In this document: positions 22,836 to 34,646 of the stretch, piece by piece | Position numbering within the stretch: the stretch's first letter is position 1 | Layout of the letters: each line of letters begins with the position of its first letter | DNA from: Lithobates sylvaticus | Taxonomy: Eukaryota > Chordata > Amphibia > Anura > Ranidae | Length of the DNA stretch: 64,000 bases | Direction: 5' to 3' | NCBI GenBank assembly: GCA_028564925.1 | Contig: CM053026.1 | Location: 134,279,155-134,343,154, forward strand | Program-made: the position numbers and the translations under genes | Notes under the pieces: generated by a model | The model's input: the letters and a program-made list of their open reading frames with translations, nothing else | What the model was told of the DNA's origin: nothing | The model's database searches: none

Positions 22836-23269
22836 CTTATACTGTATGTTCCATTATATTGAAAACTATTTTTTACTTTATTAGACAAACAGTTTGCTTC
22901 CGCTTAACCCCTGAGGAAAGAAATTAATAAAAAAGTTATCCCTTTCCCCCCATTTTTCCGAAACATGTTGGGATTTTGTGTGATCACATCACCTGCATGA
23001 CCCTTCTGGAGTCTATATGTGACCCAAAAAATAAGCAACTGTATATGTAATACATATCCTATGTTTTTAGGAATATTTAAAATGTATTTTGTAATTGCTA
23101 TTTTGTAATAAAATCTGTTTATATTTTTTATATACTCTGGTACTTTTGTTTCTATCCCCTACTCATACTCCTACCAGTACAATCCCCCTATGAGAGCATC
23201 CTTTTTTCAATTGTTGTAATATGGGATGTGGTAGGAGTGTTTGGGGAATGAACTCTTAGGTGAATTCTC

Positions 23270-23701
23270 TTCATTTATATAATATTCAATTTTCAGTGAT
23301 TGGCACCATAGTGTGCAGACTCTATAACTTTCACAAAGACCAAATAAAATACACTAATTTGGGTTATTTTTACCAAAGATATGAAGCAGTATAAATTTTG
23401 GCTAACATTTATGAAGAAAAATTACTAATTAGCAAAATTTTAGGACAGAAACAAAGAAAAAGGCATTTTTTTTCCACAAAATTGATGGTCTTTTTTTATT
23501 TATAGCACAAAAAAATAAAAATAACTAGTGATTAAATACCACCAAAATAAAGCTATATTTGTGTGAAAAAAAGGATGGCAATTTCATATGGGTACAGTGT
23601 TGTATGACTGGGTAATTTTTATTCAAGCGTGAGAGCGCTGAAAGCTGAAAATTGGTCTGGGCAGGAAGGGGGTGTAAGTGCACTGTATTGAGGTGGTTAA
23701 A
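23270..23701 (+). mobile_element. TTAA-type MITE, 3' part
   Basis: Aligns by eye with the second half of 24998-25985: a TATAACTTTCACAAAGACCAA block, ATACCACCAAAATAAAGCTA, GGTACAGTGTTGTATGAC, GCTGAAAATTGGTCTGGGC and a terminal GTGGTTAA at 23694-23701. The left end is not seen. It lies in the 3' part of the L1. Confidence 0.7.
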
Positions 23702-24202
23702 CTGTTCCAGGCTTGGGAACCATGGTCAACTTGGTACAACGCTCACATAAAAAGTTAGTAAATGACCAACAATAACCTTGAAATGCACTGTGCAATATCG
23801 ATATACCTCACCCTTCCCCTTTCTTGTCCTATTTCCCCTTCCCCCCATTTGGGCTCCACTTAGTAATTGTATTCAATACCTACACCCTAATTAGTTAATA
23901 TTGCTTCTATAAAGAATACTTGGTCCAGTATACCATTGAGTTGAAAAGTTACTATTCTTGTTATTGTTGTGCACATTACCTATAAATACTATAAATAACC
24001 CCTCCCCCCCTCCAGAAGGAGGAACACGCATCTATATATGTTCACTGTTATTTACTTACTTACTGTTATTTCTATTGCCTGCAGCCATACAATTTATATG
24101 CTGGACTACTATGATCTTTGATGTATGACCCTTGAGCCCCTTCTTCCATTCTGTATGTACTCATTTTTGAACTTTAATTCAATAAAAACCATTGAAAGTA
24201 AC

Positions 24203-24870
24203 ATTTCAGCCACAACTGCCAGGAAAATTGTTCAGGATGCAAAGAAAAGTCCACAAAAAACTTCAGGTGAAATACAGGACTCTCTGAAAACATGTGGTGT
24301 GGCTGTTTAAAGATGCACAATAAGGAGGCACTTGAAGAAAGATGGGCAGCGTGGTCGAGTCGCCAGAAGAAAGAGATTACTATGCAAATACCACAAAGTA
24401 TCCCTCTTACAATACGCCAAACAGCACAGAGACAAGCCTCAACCCTTCTTGCACAAAGTCATTTGGAGTTATGAGACCAAAATTGAGCTTGTTGGCCACA
24501 ACCATAAACGCTACATTTGGAGAGGAGTCAACAAGGCTTTTGATGAAAGGTACGGAGATGGATCGCTGATGTTTTGGGGATATGTGAGCTACAAAGGCAC
24601 AGGAAATTTGGTCAAAATTGTTGGCAAGATGAATGCTGTATGTTATCAAAAAATACCCGAGGAACATTTGCATTCATCAGCCAGGAAGCTGCACGTGGGA
24701 CATACTTGGACATTCCAACATGACAATGATCCAAAACACAAGGCCAAGTCGACCTGTCATTGGCTACAGCAGAATAAAATGAAGGTTCTGGAGTGGCCAT
24801 CTCAGTCTCCTGACCTCAATATTACTTTGGGGAGATCTCAAACGTGCAGTTCATGCAAGACAACCTAAGA
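24203..24870 (+). pseudogene. Tc1 transposase, catalytic part
   Basis: Continues the piece at 16130-16318. It reads ISATTARKIVQDAKKSPQKT (24205), GEIQDSLKTCGVAV followed by a stop (24308), then, shifted, RRHLKKDGQRGRVARRKRLL, KVIWSYETKIELVGHNHKRY (the first catalytic Asp of the usual W(S)DE motif is replaced: SYETKIEL), RYGDGSLMFWGYVS, WTFQHDNDPKHKAKST (24710, second catalytic Asp) and VLEWPSQSPDLNI (24785), then a frameshift before the NPIE..W block. The DDE domain is thus recognisable but non-functional. Confidence 0.92.
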
Positions 24871-24997
24871 ATTTACAGGAACTGGAGGCTTTGAGGAATG
24901 GGCAGCTTTACCATCTGAGAAGAAAAAAGAGCCTAATCCACAAATACCACAAAAGACTTCAAGCTGTCATTGGTGTTAAAGGGGGCAATACACAGTA

Positions 24998-25985
24998 TTA
25001 ACCGCTTTCCGACCGGCACACGACGATGTACGTCGACAGAATGGCACGGACAGGCATAAGGGCGTAAAGGTACGTCCCCTTTAAGATGCCGCCGTGCCAT
25101 CGCGCGCGCGCGCCGGTCGGGACCCCGGTGAGGTCGGTCGCGGGTCCCGCGGACTTGATCGCCGCGGGTATACCCGCGATCGTCTCACGGGAAGGCTGAA
25201 CGGGGAGATGCGGAAATAAACAGCATCTCCCCGTTCTGCCTAGCAACTAGTGACGCCGATCTCTGCTCCCTGTGATTGGAGCCGAGATCAGCATTTACTA
25301 GCTGACAGCCACACCCCCCCCCACAGTTACAAACACGCCTCTAGGTACATGTAACCCCTACACTGCTACCTAGTGGTTAACCCCTTCACTGCCAGTGTCA
25401 TTTATACAGGAATCAATGCATTTAAATAGCATTGATTGCTGTATAAATGACAATGGTCCCAAAAATGTGTCAAAAATGTCCGATGTGTCCGCCATAATGT
25501 CGCAGTCACAATAAAATCGCTGATCGCCGCCATTACTAGTAAAAAAAAAAAATATTAATAAAAATGCTATAAAACTATCCCCTATATTGTAAACGCTATA
25601 ACTTCTGCGCAAACCAATCAATAATCGCTTATTGCGTTTTTTTTTACCAAAATTATGTAGAGGAATACGTATCGGCCTAAACTGAGGAAAAAATATGTTT
25701 TTTTATATATTTTTGGGGGATATTTATTATAGCAAAAAGTAAAAAAGAATGCGTTTTTTTTCAAAATTGTCGCTCTTTTTTGTTTATAGCGCAAAAAATA
25801 AAAACCGCAGGGGCGATCAAATACCACCAAAAGAAAGCTCTATTTGTTGGAAAAAAAGGACATCAATTTATTTTGGGAGCCACGTCGCACGACCGTGCAA
25901 TTGTCAGTTAAAGCGACGCAGTGCCGAATCGCAAAAAGGGGCCTGGTCCTTTGGCTGCAAATTGGTCCGGTCTGAAAGTGGTTAA
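24998..25985 (+). mobile_element. Complete TTAA-flanked MITE (PiggyBac type)
   Basis: Bounded by TTAA at 24998-25001 and 25982-25985, with inverted ends CCGCTTTCCGACCGG and CCGGTCTGAAAGTGG. It encodes nothing. The first quarter is GC-rich (CGCGCGCGCGCCGGTCGGG near 25100, with a hairpin around GCGGGTATACCCGC), the rest AT-rich with TTTTT tracts. It sits in the 3' non-coding part of Tc1; the Tc1 sequence resumes GAACTGGGGTATGT directly. Three more partial copies in this window (6800, 23270, 62340) show a high-copy family. Confidence 0.9.
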
Positions 25986-26318
25986 GAACTGGGGTATGTA
26001 AACTTTTGATCAGGGTCATTTGGGTAGTTTCTGTTGTTATGATTTAAAAAGAGTAAACACAGTTGATTGATAATAAATGGCTTCAGCCAAACACTAAACA
26101 TGAGTGAAAGAAAAGTTTGTGTTATCATTCATATTCTCTGAAAAATGGCAAAGAAATCATAAATTCTGCCAGGGTATGTAAACTTATGAGCACAACTGTA
26201 TATGAATCTGTCAGGTAGTTGAACTCCCCAGAATGTACCAAACATGGAAATATCAGTTTTGGGAGGATTGAACCTTTAAATGTTTAAGCAGCAACTCGAC
26301 TCTCTCTTTGGACTCTTA

Positions 26319-26475
26319 TGGGGTTGATTTACTAAAACTGGAAATCTGGTGTAGTTCTGCACAGAACCCAATCAACTTCCAGGTTTTTTGTCAAAGCTGA
26401 AGTTAGAAGCTGATTGGTTACCATTCACAGCTGCACCAGATTTTGCACTCCCCAGTTTTAGTAAATCAACCCCAC
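26319..26475. mobile_element. Short MITE with GGGGTTGATTTACTAAAAC ends
   Basis: Begins TGGGGTTGATTTACTAAAAC and ends GTTTTAGTAAATCAACCCCA, perfect inverted copies of 20 bp, and is internally palindromic (CAATCAACTTCCAGG / AGAAGCTGATTGG). Length about 157 bp. Such 'ATTTACTAAA' foldbacks are common in frog DNA. Confidence 0.85.
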
Positions 26476-26559
26476 AGTTAGCTAAAGAATAGAGTATTGT
26501 TGTATATAGGATATATATGAAGCAGGGACTAGTCACTAGTTGTGTACCACAAGCACAAG

Positions 26560-27290
26560 GCTATGTTATAGGTCCTGTTCTATTTAATCCGTTTCTTAAG
26601 TGATATCATTGGAGGTTTGGTGAGCAAGGTATTTCTTTTTATTGATGACACAAAAATGTGCAATAAGGTTGTTTATCCTAAATGTGTTTGTAACATTTAG
26701 AGTGGAATTAAACTCAAAACTACAAATGTAATACATTTTCTGATTTTTTCCCCTCTGTTTTCACCTGGTGATCTGGTCAGCAACACATCTCCTGTATTAA
26801 AGTGCCCCCACTCTAGACGAAGAAGCACAGGGAGCAGCTTTGGACAGCAGCATTGTCAGTCTGTGGAGATTGTTAGGTGGAGTGTTAGCTGTAGTAGTTA
26901 GGACTACAGTGATGGCCAGAGCTACAGAGGATAAAGATTCAGAGGTGCTTATTCCAAATGATTGCAACATGGGCAAATGGTGGGACCATTCAGTGGGGAA
27001 AAGAAAATAGATTTCTACATTGTATTACTTGAGGTATTACCACCAAGAAGAAGGTCCTGATTGCCCAATATAGATCTTTAGTTAAACCTCATCTAGCATA
27101 CTGTGTCCAGTTTTGAAGACCTCACAAAAATATATTAATTGGGTAAAATGAATACTGGAACAGGCAACACAAATGATGGGGTGGATAAAACATATTAGGA
27201 AAGACTGTAGGAACTTAATACGTACAGTCTGCAGGAAAGAAGGGAAAGGTGTAGGGCTTAAGAGCGCACCATTTTCAATATAAAGCTAAA
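26560..27290 (+). pseudogene. CR1/L2-type LINE, reverse transcriptase pieces
   Basis: About 26570-26690 reads, over frame changes, as GPVLFN ... IIGGLVSKVFLFIDDTKMCN, the reverse transcriptase active-site region (F-x-DDTK). About 27040-27125 reads KKVLIAQYRSLVKPHLAYCVQF, the conserved thumb segment. Between them, 26700-26990 is a piece without coding resemblance, probably a later insertion. Many stops; an old copy. Confidence 0.75.
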
Positions 27291-27299
27291 CTGCATTTT

Positions 27300-27642
27300 C
27301 AAAAGTGAGCAAAATCCTTTTTTGCATTTAGAGAGGTATAGACTCCAGGGAGAGAGAGAGCGCAAGATAAGTGTATCCCTGTACAAATCAATATTAAGAC
27401 CTCATCTGGAATATTCAGTGCAGTTTTGGGTACCAGTTCACAAAAAGGATATTGGGGAACAGGAGAAAGTGAAGAGAAGGGCAACCAAACTGATAAGAGG
27501 CATGGAGGATCTCAGCTATGAGGAAAGATTAATGGAACTGAACTTATTCTCTCTTGAGAAGAGGAGATTAAGGGGAGGGGCCAGGATGGTACGACAGGCA
27601 GTCTATCTGCCTAGGAGGAAACATACACCATTCCAAAACTAG
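27300..27642 (+). pseudogene. Second CR1-type LINE 3' coding end
   Basis: An open stretch encodes [40 protein letters not shown] and [20 protein letters not shown], the C-terminal reverse transcriptase region of CR1-clade LINEs. It is free of stops for about 106 residues, so it is younger than the copy directly to its left (26560-27290), which covers the same region in the same orientation. Two different LINE 3' ends therefore lie head to tail. Confidence 0.85.
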
Positions 27643-27899
27643 CCGCTGTAATATTTCATGCCATACACAGAGTGGTGCACTAACGCACCTGGTACATGTG
27701 AGCACCCCATTGGGGATTGTTCTTATTTGTTTAATAAAACATTTAAAGGGATATCACACTATCAAGGCTTTTTATTTCCAATTATTCCCGAGATACTGCG
27801 TGAGAAGTCCTGGATCCTGTTACCATTATAGAACCCAGGGGTGGTTCACAAGCGTGTTTTGACTAAGCATAATTGCTAAGTCACACGCTCCAAGGTGAG

Positions 27900-30606
27900 C
27901 TTTTTTTTTTTCCGATTTCATTATTTTATTTATTTCACACATATTACAAACACTAACACATATATATAAACTAGGGGAAACGTAAGAGGAGTAAACATAT
28001 CTTAACAAATTTATATATACTTGAAACATAATTTTATATCCTCCAGCAATTCATTCAGTCTATTTCTATTATAATTCCTTTCAAATCAATATCCTACATA
28101 TTACCTCCCTTATATTCTCAAGCCTGACCCAATCAAATTTTCCCCTTACCTTTACCCCTTTTTATCCACAAAACTAAACGGAGTCTATCCATGGAGAACC
28201 ACCTCTAGTAAACCTACCTCCCTTAAAGGGGAGGTAGGTAAGGTCTTTAAGTCTCTACTTCAGCTGTCCAAATTACCATCAAGGAGGGTCCTACCTTCTT
28301 CTGAGCTCAAGAAAGTGTTCCAGGGAGACCAAGTCTCTGAATATCTCTCTTGTTGTTGTCGTGAGGAGAGGACCAGGTCTTCTAATTTACTAATTTCTTT
28401 CACTTTACGCAACCACATCCCTATCGTCGGTGGTGACATTGATCTCCATGCTAACGGAACACAAGCTTTTGCAGCATCTAACAAATGACGTATCACCAAT
28501 TCTCTGTATTTGCTTTCTGGTATCTGAGACACATGAAAAAAGGTTAGATCTTCTGGTATCCTATATTCTGTAATCCTCTGAAGGATACGACCAATCTCTG
28601 TCCAAAAATTCTTTAATTTAGGGCAATCCCAAAAAATATGCAGCATAGTACCTTTTATCTCCCTGACATCTTCAACAAAGATCAGAAGAATCAGGGAGGA
28701 ACTTCTTCAATCTGTCTGGTGTTCTATACCACCTAGTGAAAATTTAAAAATTAGTTTCTTGGGCTTTCACGCAAATCGATGATTCATGTGTAAACCTCAC
28801 AATTTGTCGTAATTGTGTCTTACTGAATTTTCCCCCCAATTCACGTTCCCATTCCTGTACACAAGGCAGCGGATCATTTTCTCTTACTGTAGATAATATC
28901 TCGTAGTTAGTTGATAAAGTATGTGACTTTACTCCCCTTTCTAAACACAATTTCTCAAAACTGTTGGGGGGGCCTGTCAAACTGTCTCGGATCAAACAGA
29001 GTGCCAAGAAAGTGAGTAATCTGTAAAGGACTCCAAAATCTTAGTCTACCCACTTCTATCAAATCCGTAACAGTCAGCCACCTTCCCTCCTTTATATAAC
29101 TGAAAACATGTGTGTAGCCCATACTCCGTAAATATTTAAAGGCTTTATCGTCCATCCCTGGAGGGAATACCGGGTTCCCTAATATTGGGTATAATGGAGA
29201 TATCTCAGGGGTTAAACCAATAGATGGAAACAGAGTCACACAGGTCTTAATGGTATTTCCTATCAAAGGATGTTTAATTCATTCTTTAGGAAGAGATGTA
29301 GAACACCAAGGAGCTCTTCCTAGTACGGTAGGTGACTGGGCACATTCCATCTGTACCCACAGTTTGAGGTCTCTATGTCTATTCCAGTTTATTACCCTAC
29401 TAAGATGAATAGCTTGGTAGTATCTACGTATATCTGGCACCGCTAGACCTCCCTGTCTCTTAGAGAGTGTTAATTGACTACTCCGTATCCTAGGCTGTTT
29501 GTGGGTCCATATGAAATCAAAGATTAACTTTTGACACTGTTTAAAGTAAATAGCTGGGATCCATATTGGTAATGTCTGTAAGAGATAATGAAATGTAGGC
29601 AAAATGCTCATCTTGATAATATTACAGCGCCCTATCCATGAATGTAAACCCAATTTCTATTTACTCAACATAATCTTCACCTTTTGAAGCAATGGGGGGA
29701 AATTTAACCCAAAAATGTTACCAATATTGGGCGCTAATAGCGTTCCCAAGTAGGTAAGAGCTATATCTGTCCATTTAAATACAAAATTTTGTTTTAGTTG
29801 TTCGATTAATATTTGAGGGCAGTTCACCCCCATTGCTTCAGATTTAGTGAAGTTAATCCGAAGATTAGAGAGAAAGCCATATCCTGTAAACTTCTTCATC
29901 AAATTCGAAATCAAAATCAAAGGATTTGTCAAAGAAAACATCATATCATCAGCATAGACTGAGATCTTATATTGAGCCTCTCCTATTTTAACTCCTGTAA
30001 TATCTTGATTTAAACGTATTGTACAGAGAAAAGGTTCCAACAACAGGGAAAAGAGGGGTGGAGACAAGGGACACCCCAGACGAGTCCCATTTTAGATCTG
30101 GAAGACTTTGGATAATACTCCATTAGCTCCTACTCTGGCAACAGGTCCAGAGTAGATTGATGTAATCCATTTTAACATTTTACTTCCAAAGCCTCCATAT
30201 CGTAAGACTGATATCATACAATTCCAGTTTACCCTGTCAAAGGCCTTCTCCGCATCTGTGTTTATAAACACGCATTGTGTCTGGGATTTCTCCACTACAT
30301 GCAGAAGATTGAGAACCTTTGTTGTATTGTCTCTCGCTTCTTGTGTAGGGACAAATCCCACCTGATCTAGAAGTATCAAACTTGGAATATACTGTTGTAT
30401 TCTACTTGCTAAAATTTTTGTGAAAAGTTTAAGGTCCAAATTGAGTAAGGAGATAGGGCGATAGCTTCCACAGGAAGACGGGTCTTTTCCCTCTTTAGGG
30501 ATTACTGAAATTTGGGCTAATGTTGAATCCCTTGCAAATGTTGCTGACGTGCCCAGAGAGTTGAATAATTTAACCATATATGGAGCTAATGATGTAAACA
30601 AGATCT
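27900..30606 (-). mobile_element. 5'-truncated L1/Tx1 LINE
   Basis: Minus orientation. The 3' end is marked by a poly(T) run (27901-27912, a poly(A) tail on the minus strand) and the 5' end by loss of similarity near 30606. Candidate duplications AGGTGAG lie at 27893-27899 and 30607-30613. The element holds the ORF2 reverse transcriptase and C-terminus only. Flanking text on the two sides is compatible with one interrupted repeat. Confidence 0.8.
28256..30601 (-). pseudogene. L1 ORF2 (reverse transcriptase and C-terminus), lightly decayed
   Basis: Reverse transcriptase domain blocks in order on the minus strand: AQISVIPKEGKDPSSCGSYR then PISLLNLD (about 30520-30430), NTDAEKAFDRVNWNCMISVL (about 30270-30210), GTRLGCPLSPPLFSLLLEP (about 30090-30025), the catalytic YADD (ISVYADDMMFSL, about 29975), LTYLGTLLAPN, the thumb and FIWTHKQPRI (29520), GGLAVPDIRRYYQAIHLSRV (29440-29380), and the C-terminal HIFWDCPKLKNFWTEIGRIL (28640). 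Only about five or six stops or frameshifts are spread over 2.3 kb, fewer than in the L1 at 16329. The endonuclease and ORF1 are absent. Confidence 0.92.
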
Positions 30607-30613
30607 AGGTGAG

Positions 30614-31643
30614 TATTTAATACCTAGGGGGTCACTGGAATAAGAGCACCAATGCATGATCTGCACCTGTCAATCATCTTTAGACGCATGAATTTATAAG
30701 CATGTCAGCAGTGCTATTACTGGATACCACGCATATGCACTTTTTTCAACAGGACTGTCACAGTATTGTTTTATAAAAAGACTTGTTTTTGCACAATAGC
30801 ACTTTTTTGCTATTTAAAGTGGGACTAGTGTTGTTCCCCATATACCACCGGACACTTATATCTGTGTTACAAAGCACTTGGATGCACTTTATTATTAATG
30901 TTTTAATTGATATATTTATTGTTTTTATTTTGGTCATATAACATCTATGTCACATATGTCACATTAACACTAAACGTGTTTGTTTTAATCTTTAGCACAC
31001 ATTTATTGTGTAATATTCTAAAGTGCAGCGTATAATTTACTATTTTCGTTTAATATGGCTGCTTGGCTGTTTTATAAGAAATTAAAAAGGGTTGGTTACA
31101 ATACATCCAAAGCTTGATTACAAAAGGGCAAAATAACAATTTATAATAATACATGTCTTTCTCCACACAATATGCAATTTCATCATATTTTCAGTGAGAC
31201 AGGCATATGTCTAAATGTCATGTCAAAGTGTTCTCAAATGTTCCAAAAGAATAGCCATTTACAGCCATTCTTATCTCATTAGTCTAAACATATTTTAGCA
31301 CAAACACACATTCTAAGTCAATCTCAGATAATAGAAATATTACAGAAGTGACATGGAAGCTTACAGAACAAACATCAGAAACACTATTAACCCTTCAGTT
31401 GCCATTCCACCAGTGTGCGCAACTTTAAAGTGTGACATGTTAGGTATCTATTTACTCAGCGTAACATCATCTTTTTATATGTTACCAAAACATTGGGTTA
31501 TATTATGTGTTTTTTTTTTGCATTAACATTCATTAAAGTGTATTTTTCCCCCCAAAAAATGTGGTTGTTAAACCGCGGCGCAACTACCGTGTGACATAAA
31601 AAATTGCAATGATCACCATTTTATTCTCTAGGGTCTCTGCTAA

Positions 31644-31697
<54 letters not shown>

Positions 31698-33302
31698 GGT
31701 TGGGGGTTCTAAGTAATTTTCAAGCAAAAATTACAGATTACTTGTAAAAAAAAAAAAGTGCCAGAAAAAAGCTTGGTCCTTACATGCCTAGGACAAATAT
31801 AGCTCTTTTCCCATACAAAAAAAAGTTTAAAAGAAAAAAAAAGAAAACAAAAAGGGGCAGACTTGATGGACCACTTACTCCTCTCTATATGTTTTTCTTG
31901 CAGAAACTGAAAATAACCAGTTTCTCTCTCTTCAGGAGACATACTGTAATCATACTAAGTGTATATGCATTAAATGTTTGCCTACATATTTTAGAACACA
32001 TCTTGAAGGATTTATTGTTGTATACATCTTCACTTAGTAGAGTGCAGTTTCCACTATGCATAATAAAGTTTACACAGAAATGGTGACTGGCAGTGGGTTT
32101 TTAACAAGCAACAAATGAAAGAGATTTCTAGTATTTTCTTAAAGTAATGATTTAAAAGCACTAATGTAAATTCTTGAAGTAGATACAGTAGTTACTTAAG
32201 CCTGAATGAACGATGGTAAGCTTGTCCTTGGGACTACCTCCAAGATGAATATTTCACAGAACGCACATCATCTACATTGCACTTTTTAAAGGGTTTATTA
32301 AAATCAGGATGGCAGGATGCAAAGTACGCAGAAAGTCTTATTTAATACGTTAGTCTTAAATGCAATGACTTTTTATAAAGTGGCAACTAAACTTAAGCTA
32401 TCTTTTTTCTCATCTACCACAGTAACAGGAAATGTGATTTGATGAACTTGATCCTGGACTCAATTGAATGTAATATAACAGAATGATGTAGTTCAATCAC
32501 ATAAGAATTGTTACATTTGGTCATCAGCTGTATGTCTCCTGCTGCACCATTAGCAGCCACCTTTGGTGGGTGCTGTATATGTGTGCACTGGTACTCTGGT
32601 GCCCCAGGAACTTATGGAGCAGTCAGAAGAGAATGGGCATATTAGCAATAGCCCAACAGTGGTTAGTTATATTTAGCAGGCGGGCTTTATATCTAGAGAC
32701 AGGCCATTACAGTGACTCTAAGCCAGAGAGTTTTCAGAGAATATGCAAACAGGGGTCAGAACCAGCTGGATGTAGAAGGTGCCAAAAGGTAGAGACAGGA
32801 AAGTAGCTGATAGCATAGTATCACATACCTGGTAGCAGAGCCTGAAATAATGAGGAAGGCCTCTCTTAAACCTCTGACTTGGGGCCCCTTGTAGAGTTTA
32901 TAGAAGGCACAGCAGTGCAGAGTGGCACAGGAGGAAGCATGAATTAGCCTGTGAAGAGGCACAGAAGTCCATCCAGAGGAACCATGTCTACTGGCATACC
33001 CTTCCGGACACATTGCCAAGTGTGATTGGAGAGGGTAAGCAGAGCTGAGTGTAAAATTAGGTCAATAGCAAAGATTACAACCACAAACTAACAAATAATC
33101 AGCTGTTTATCTTAAAAAGAGAACCCAATGATTCAGATTCTGTGCCAATATTCTCTGATATATGGGCTTTGCCCCTCCAAATAGCCTTAATGCCTGACAA
33201 ATTCTGCTGCACACAAGAGGAACATGGAAAGTGGAAGGACCCAGCATACAGAGTCAAATAGTAGGCACCTGCCCCGTGAGTGCTTCTTTGCACTGGCTGC
33301 AA
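30614..33302. other. Spacer with short repeats, no gene
   Basis: AT-rich DNA. A (TA)n run lies at 31648-31695. About 31785-31900 ends GGGGCAGACTTGATGGACCA followed by CTATATGTTTTTCTTG, which resembles the non-coding 3' tail of amphibian CR1/L2-type LINEs; this is a weak call. The rest shows no homology that I recognise. Confidence 0.45.
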
Positions 33303-34646
33303 ATTATTATTAGGGATGGGCTGAAGGGACCTCTGTTCGGTTCGCACCAGAACTTTCGAACACCGCGAAGGTTTGGATCCGAATAACGAACCCCATTAAA
33401 GTCAATGGGACCTGAAAGTCAAAAGTGCCCATTTTGAAAGATTATATGCAAGTAATTGGGCATTCAAAGGTTATAGGGGTCTGGGTCCTGCCCTGGGGGA
33501 CATGTATCAATAAAAAGTTTGTGAAAAACATAATTTTTTTAAAGTGAAAGCATAAAAATGAAAAATTCCTTCCAATATTGTGCCTTAGACTACCTGAAAT
33601 GTGGCATATCTGTACCATGTCTAGAATCTGCTGCAGCAATAATTGCATTTATAAAGCCAAAAATAATAACCTTTATTTTGTTCAGCAACAGCTGGGGAGC
33701 CAGTGTCTTTGATGAGGCCACAATGTAGTGCACTGGGAACAAGATTAGAGATTTTTTGGATACATTCTGGTGTCACTATGACTTCGGATAGAAGTAATGG
33801 GTGTGTAAAAATTGGTCTTTGGGTGTCGGTGGCACTTCCCACCATAACCCTATAGAGGTAATCTTGAAAACAAGAATTGGCCTTGCTGTAAAAAATTGCA
33901 ATAATATGCACCTGTCAAACAGGTGCAGAAAAATTACTCTTTAGGTGTCGGGGGCGCCTTCCCACCGTAACCCTATAGAGGTGCTCTTGATGAAGGCAAA
34001 AAAAAACTGCAATGATATGCACCTGTCAAACAGGTGCTGAAAATTTTGTCTTTGGGTGTTAATTGTGCCCATGAAACCTATATCAAAAACATTCTTCCAG
34101 ATGAAATGATTGAACACCCTCAAAGCTAGGCAGCCTTGAAGTCCTGCAGAGATTCCACATCCCAAAAAGACTTAATCAGTGACATCGGCATCAGGGGCTT
34201 CATAGCTGGTAATCCAGGACTGATTAATTTTTTATAAAAGTCAAACAGTCTTCGGAGTCTGTGGACAGACGCGTTCTATGATCAGTAACTGCAGCACTGA
34301 ATGTCATTCTGAAAGCACGCTGAATGCAGGGCAGCCCAACAACTCAATAGCATACTGGGCAAGTTCTGGCCAGGGGTCTATTCTCATGACCCAGTAAGTC
34401 AGTGGATCGTCATCTGGAAAGCTCTCCATCTCTGTTTTGGCCCCGAGGTAATCGTCCACAATGTGATGCAGACGCTGCCGATGGGATGTGGAAGCTGACA
34501 GCCCTGGGCGGAGAGGACTAAAAAAAATTCCGAAATGCCTCACTTAGGCGGACGCCTTCTCCAACGCTCTTCTCTTGACCAACAGAAGACTCAAAACGAT
34601 GTTTTCCATGACAGTGGAGTCAGGAAAAAGATCAATAAAATCCTCT

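Larger units (their letters stand above)
16329..24202 (+). mobile_element. L1/Tx1-clade LINE with 5' end, inserted in Tc1
   Basis: The insertion is bounded by the duplication ATTTCAGCCA (16319-16328 and 24203-24212), which falls in the Tc1 transposase codons, so direction and borders are certain. It starts TGGGGGCATGGCTTG, like the complement of the L1 start near 54063 (GAGGGCGTGGCC), so it is probably full length at the 5' side. Order: short 5' UTR, ORF1 (16431-17614), ORF2 (17955-20590), an hAT-derived block with its own LINE insertion, a hairpin, a TA microsatellite, part of a TTAA MITE and a 3' end with AATAAAAACC. No poly(A) tail remains. Confidence 0.9.
15748..26200 (+). mobile_element. 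Tc1-like DNA transposon enlarged by nested insertions
   Basis: Both ends carry the same terminus CAATTGTGCTCATAAGTTTA (right end: CAGTTGTGCTCATAAGTTTA on the minus strand), next to TA at 15748-15749 and 26199-26200, the Tc1/mariner target. Terminal inverted repeats are about 210 bp (15750-15962 and 25986-26198) with an inner copy of the AAGTTTACATACC motif near CATTTGGGTAGTTTC, an IR/DR layout as in Sleeping Beauty-type elements. Removing the L1 (16329-24202) and TTAA MITE (24998-25985) leaves about 1.6 kb, the usual Tc1 length. The transposase is in two pieces, 16130-16318 and 24203-24870. Confidence 0.95.
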
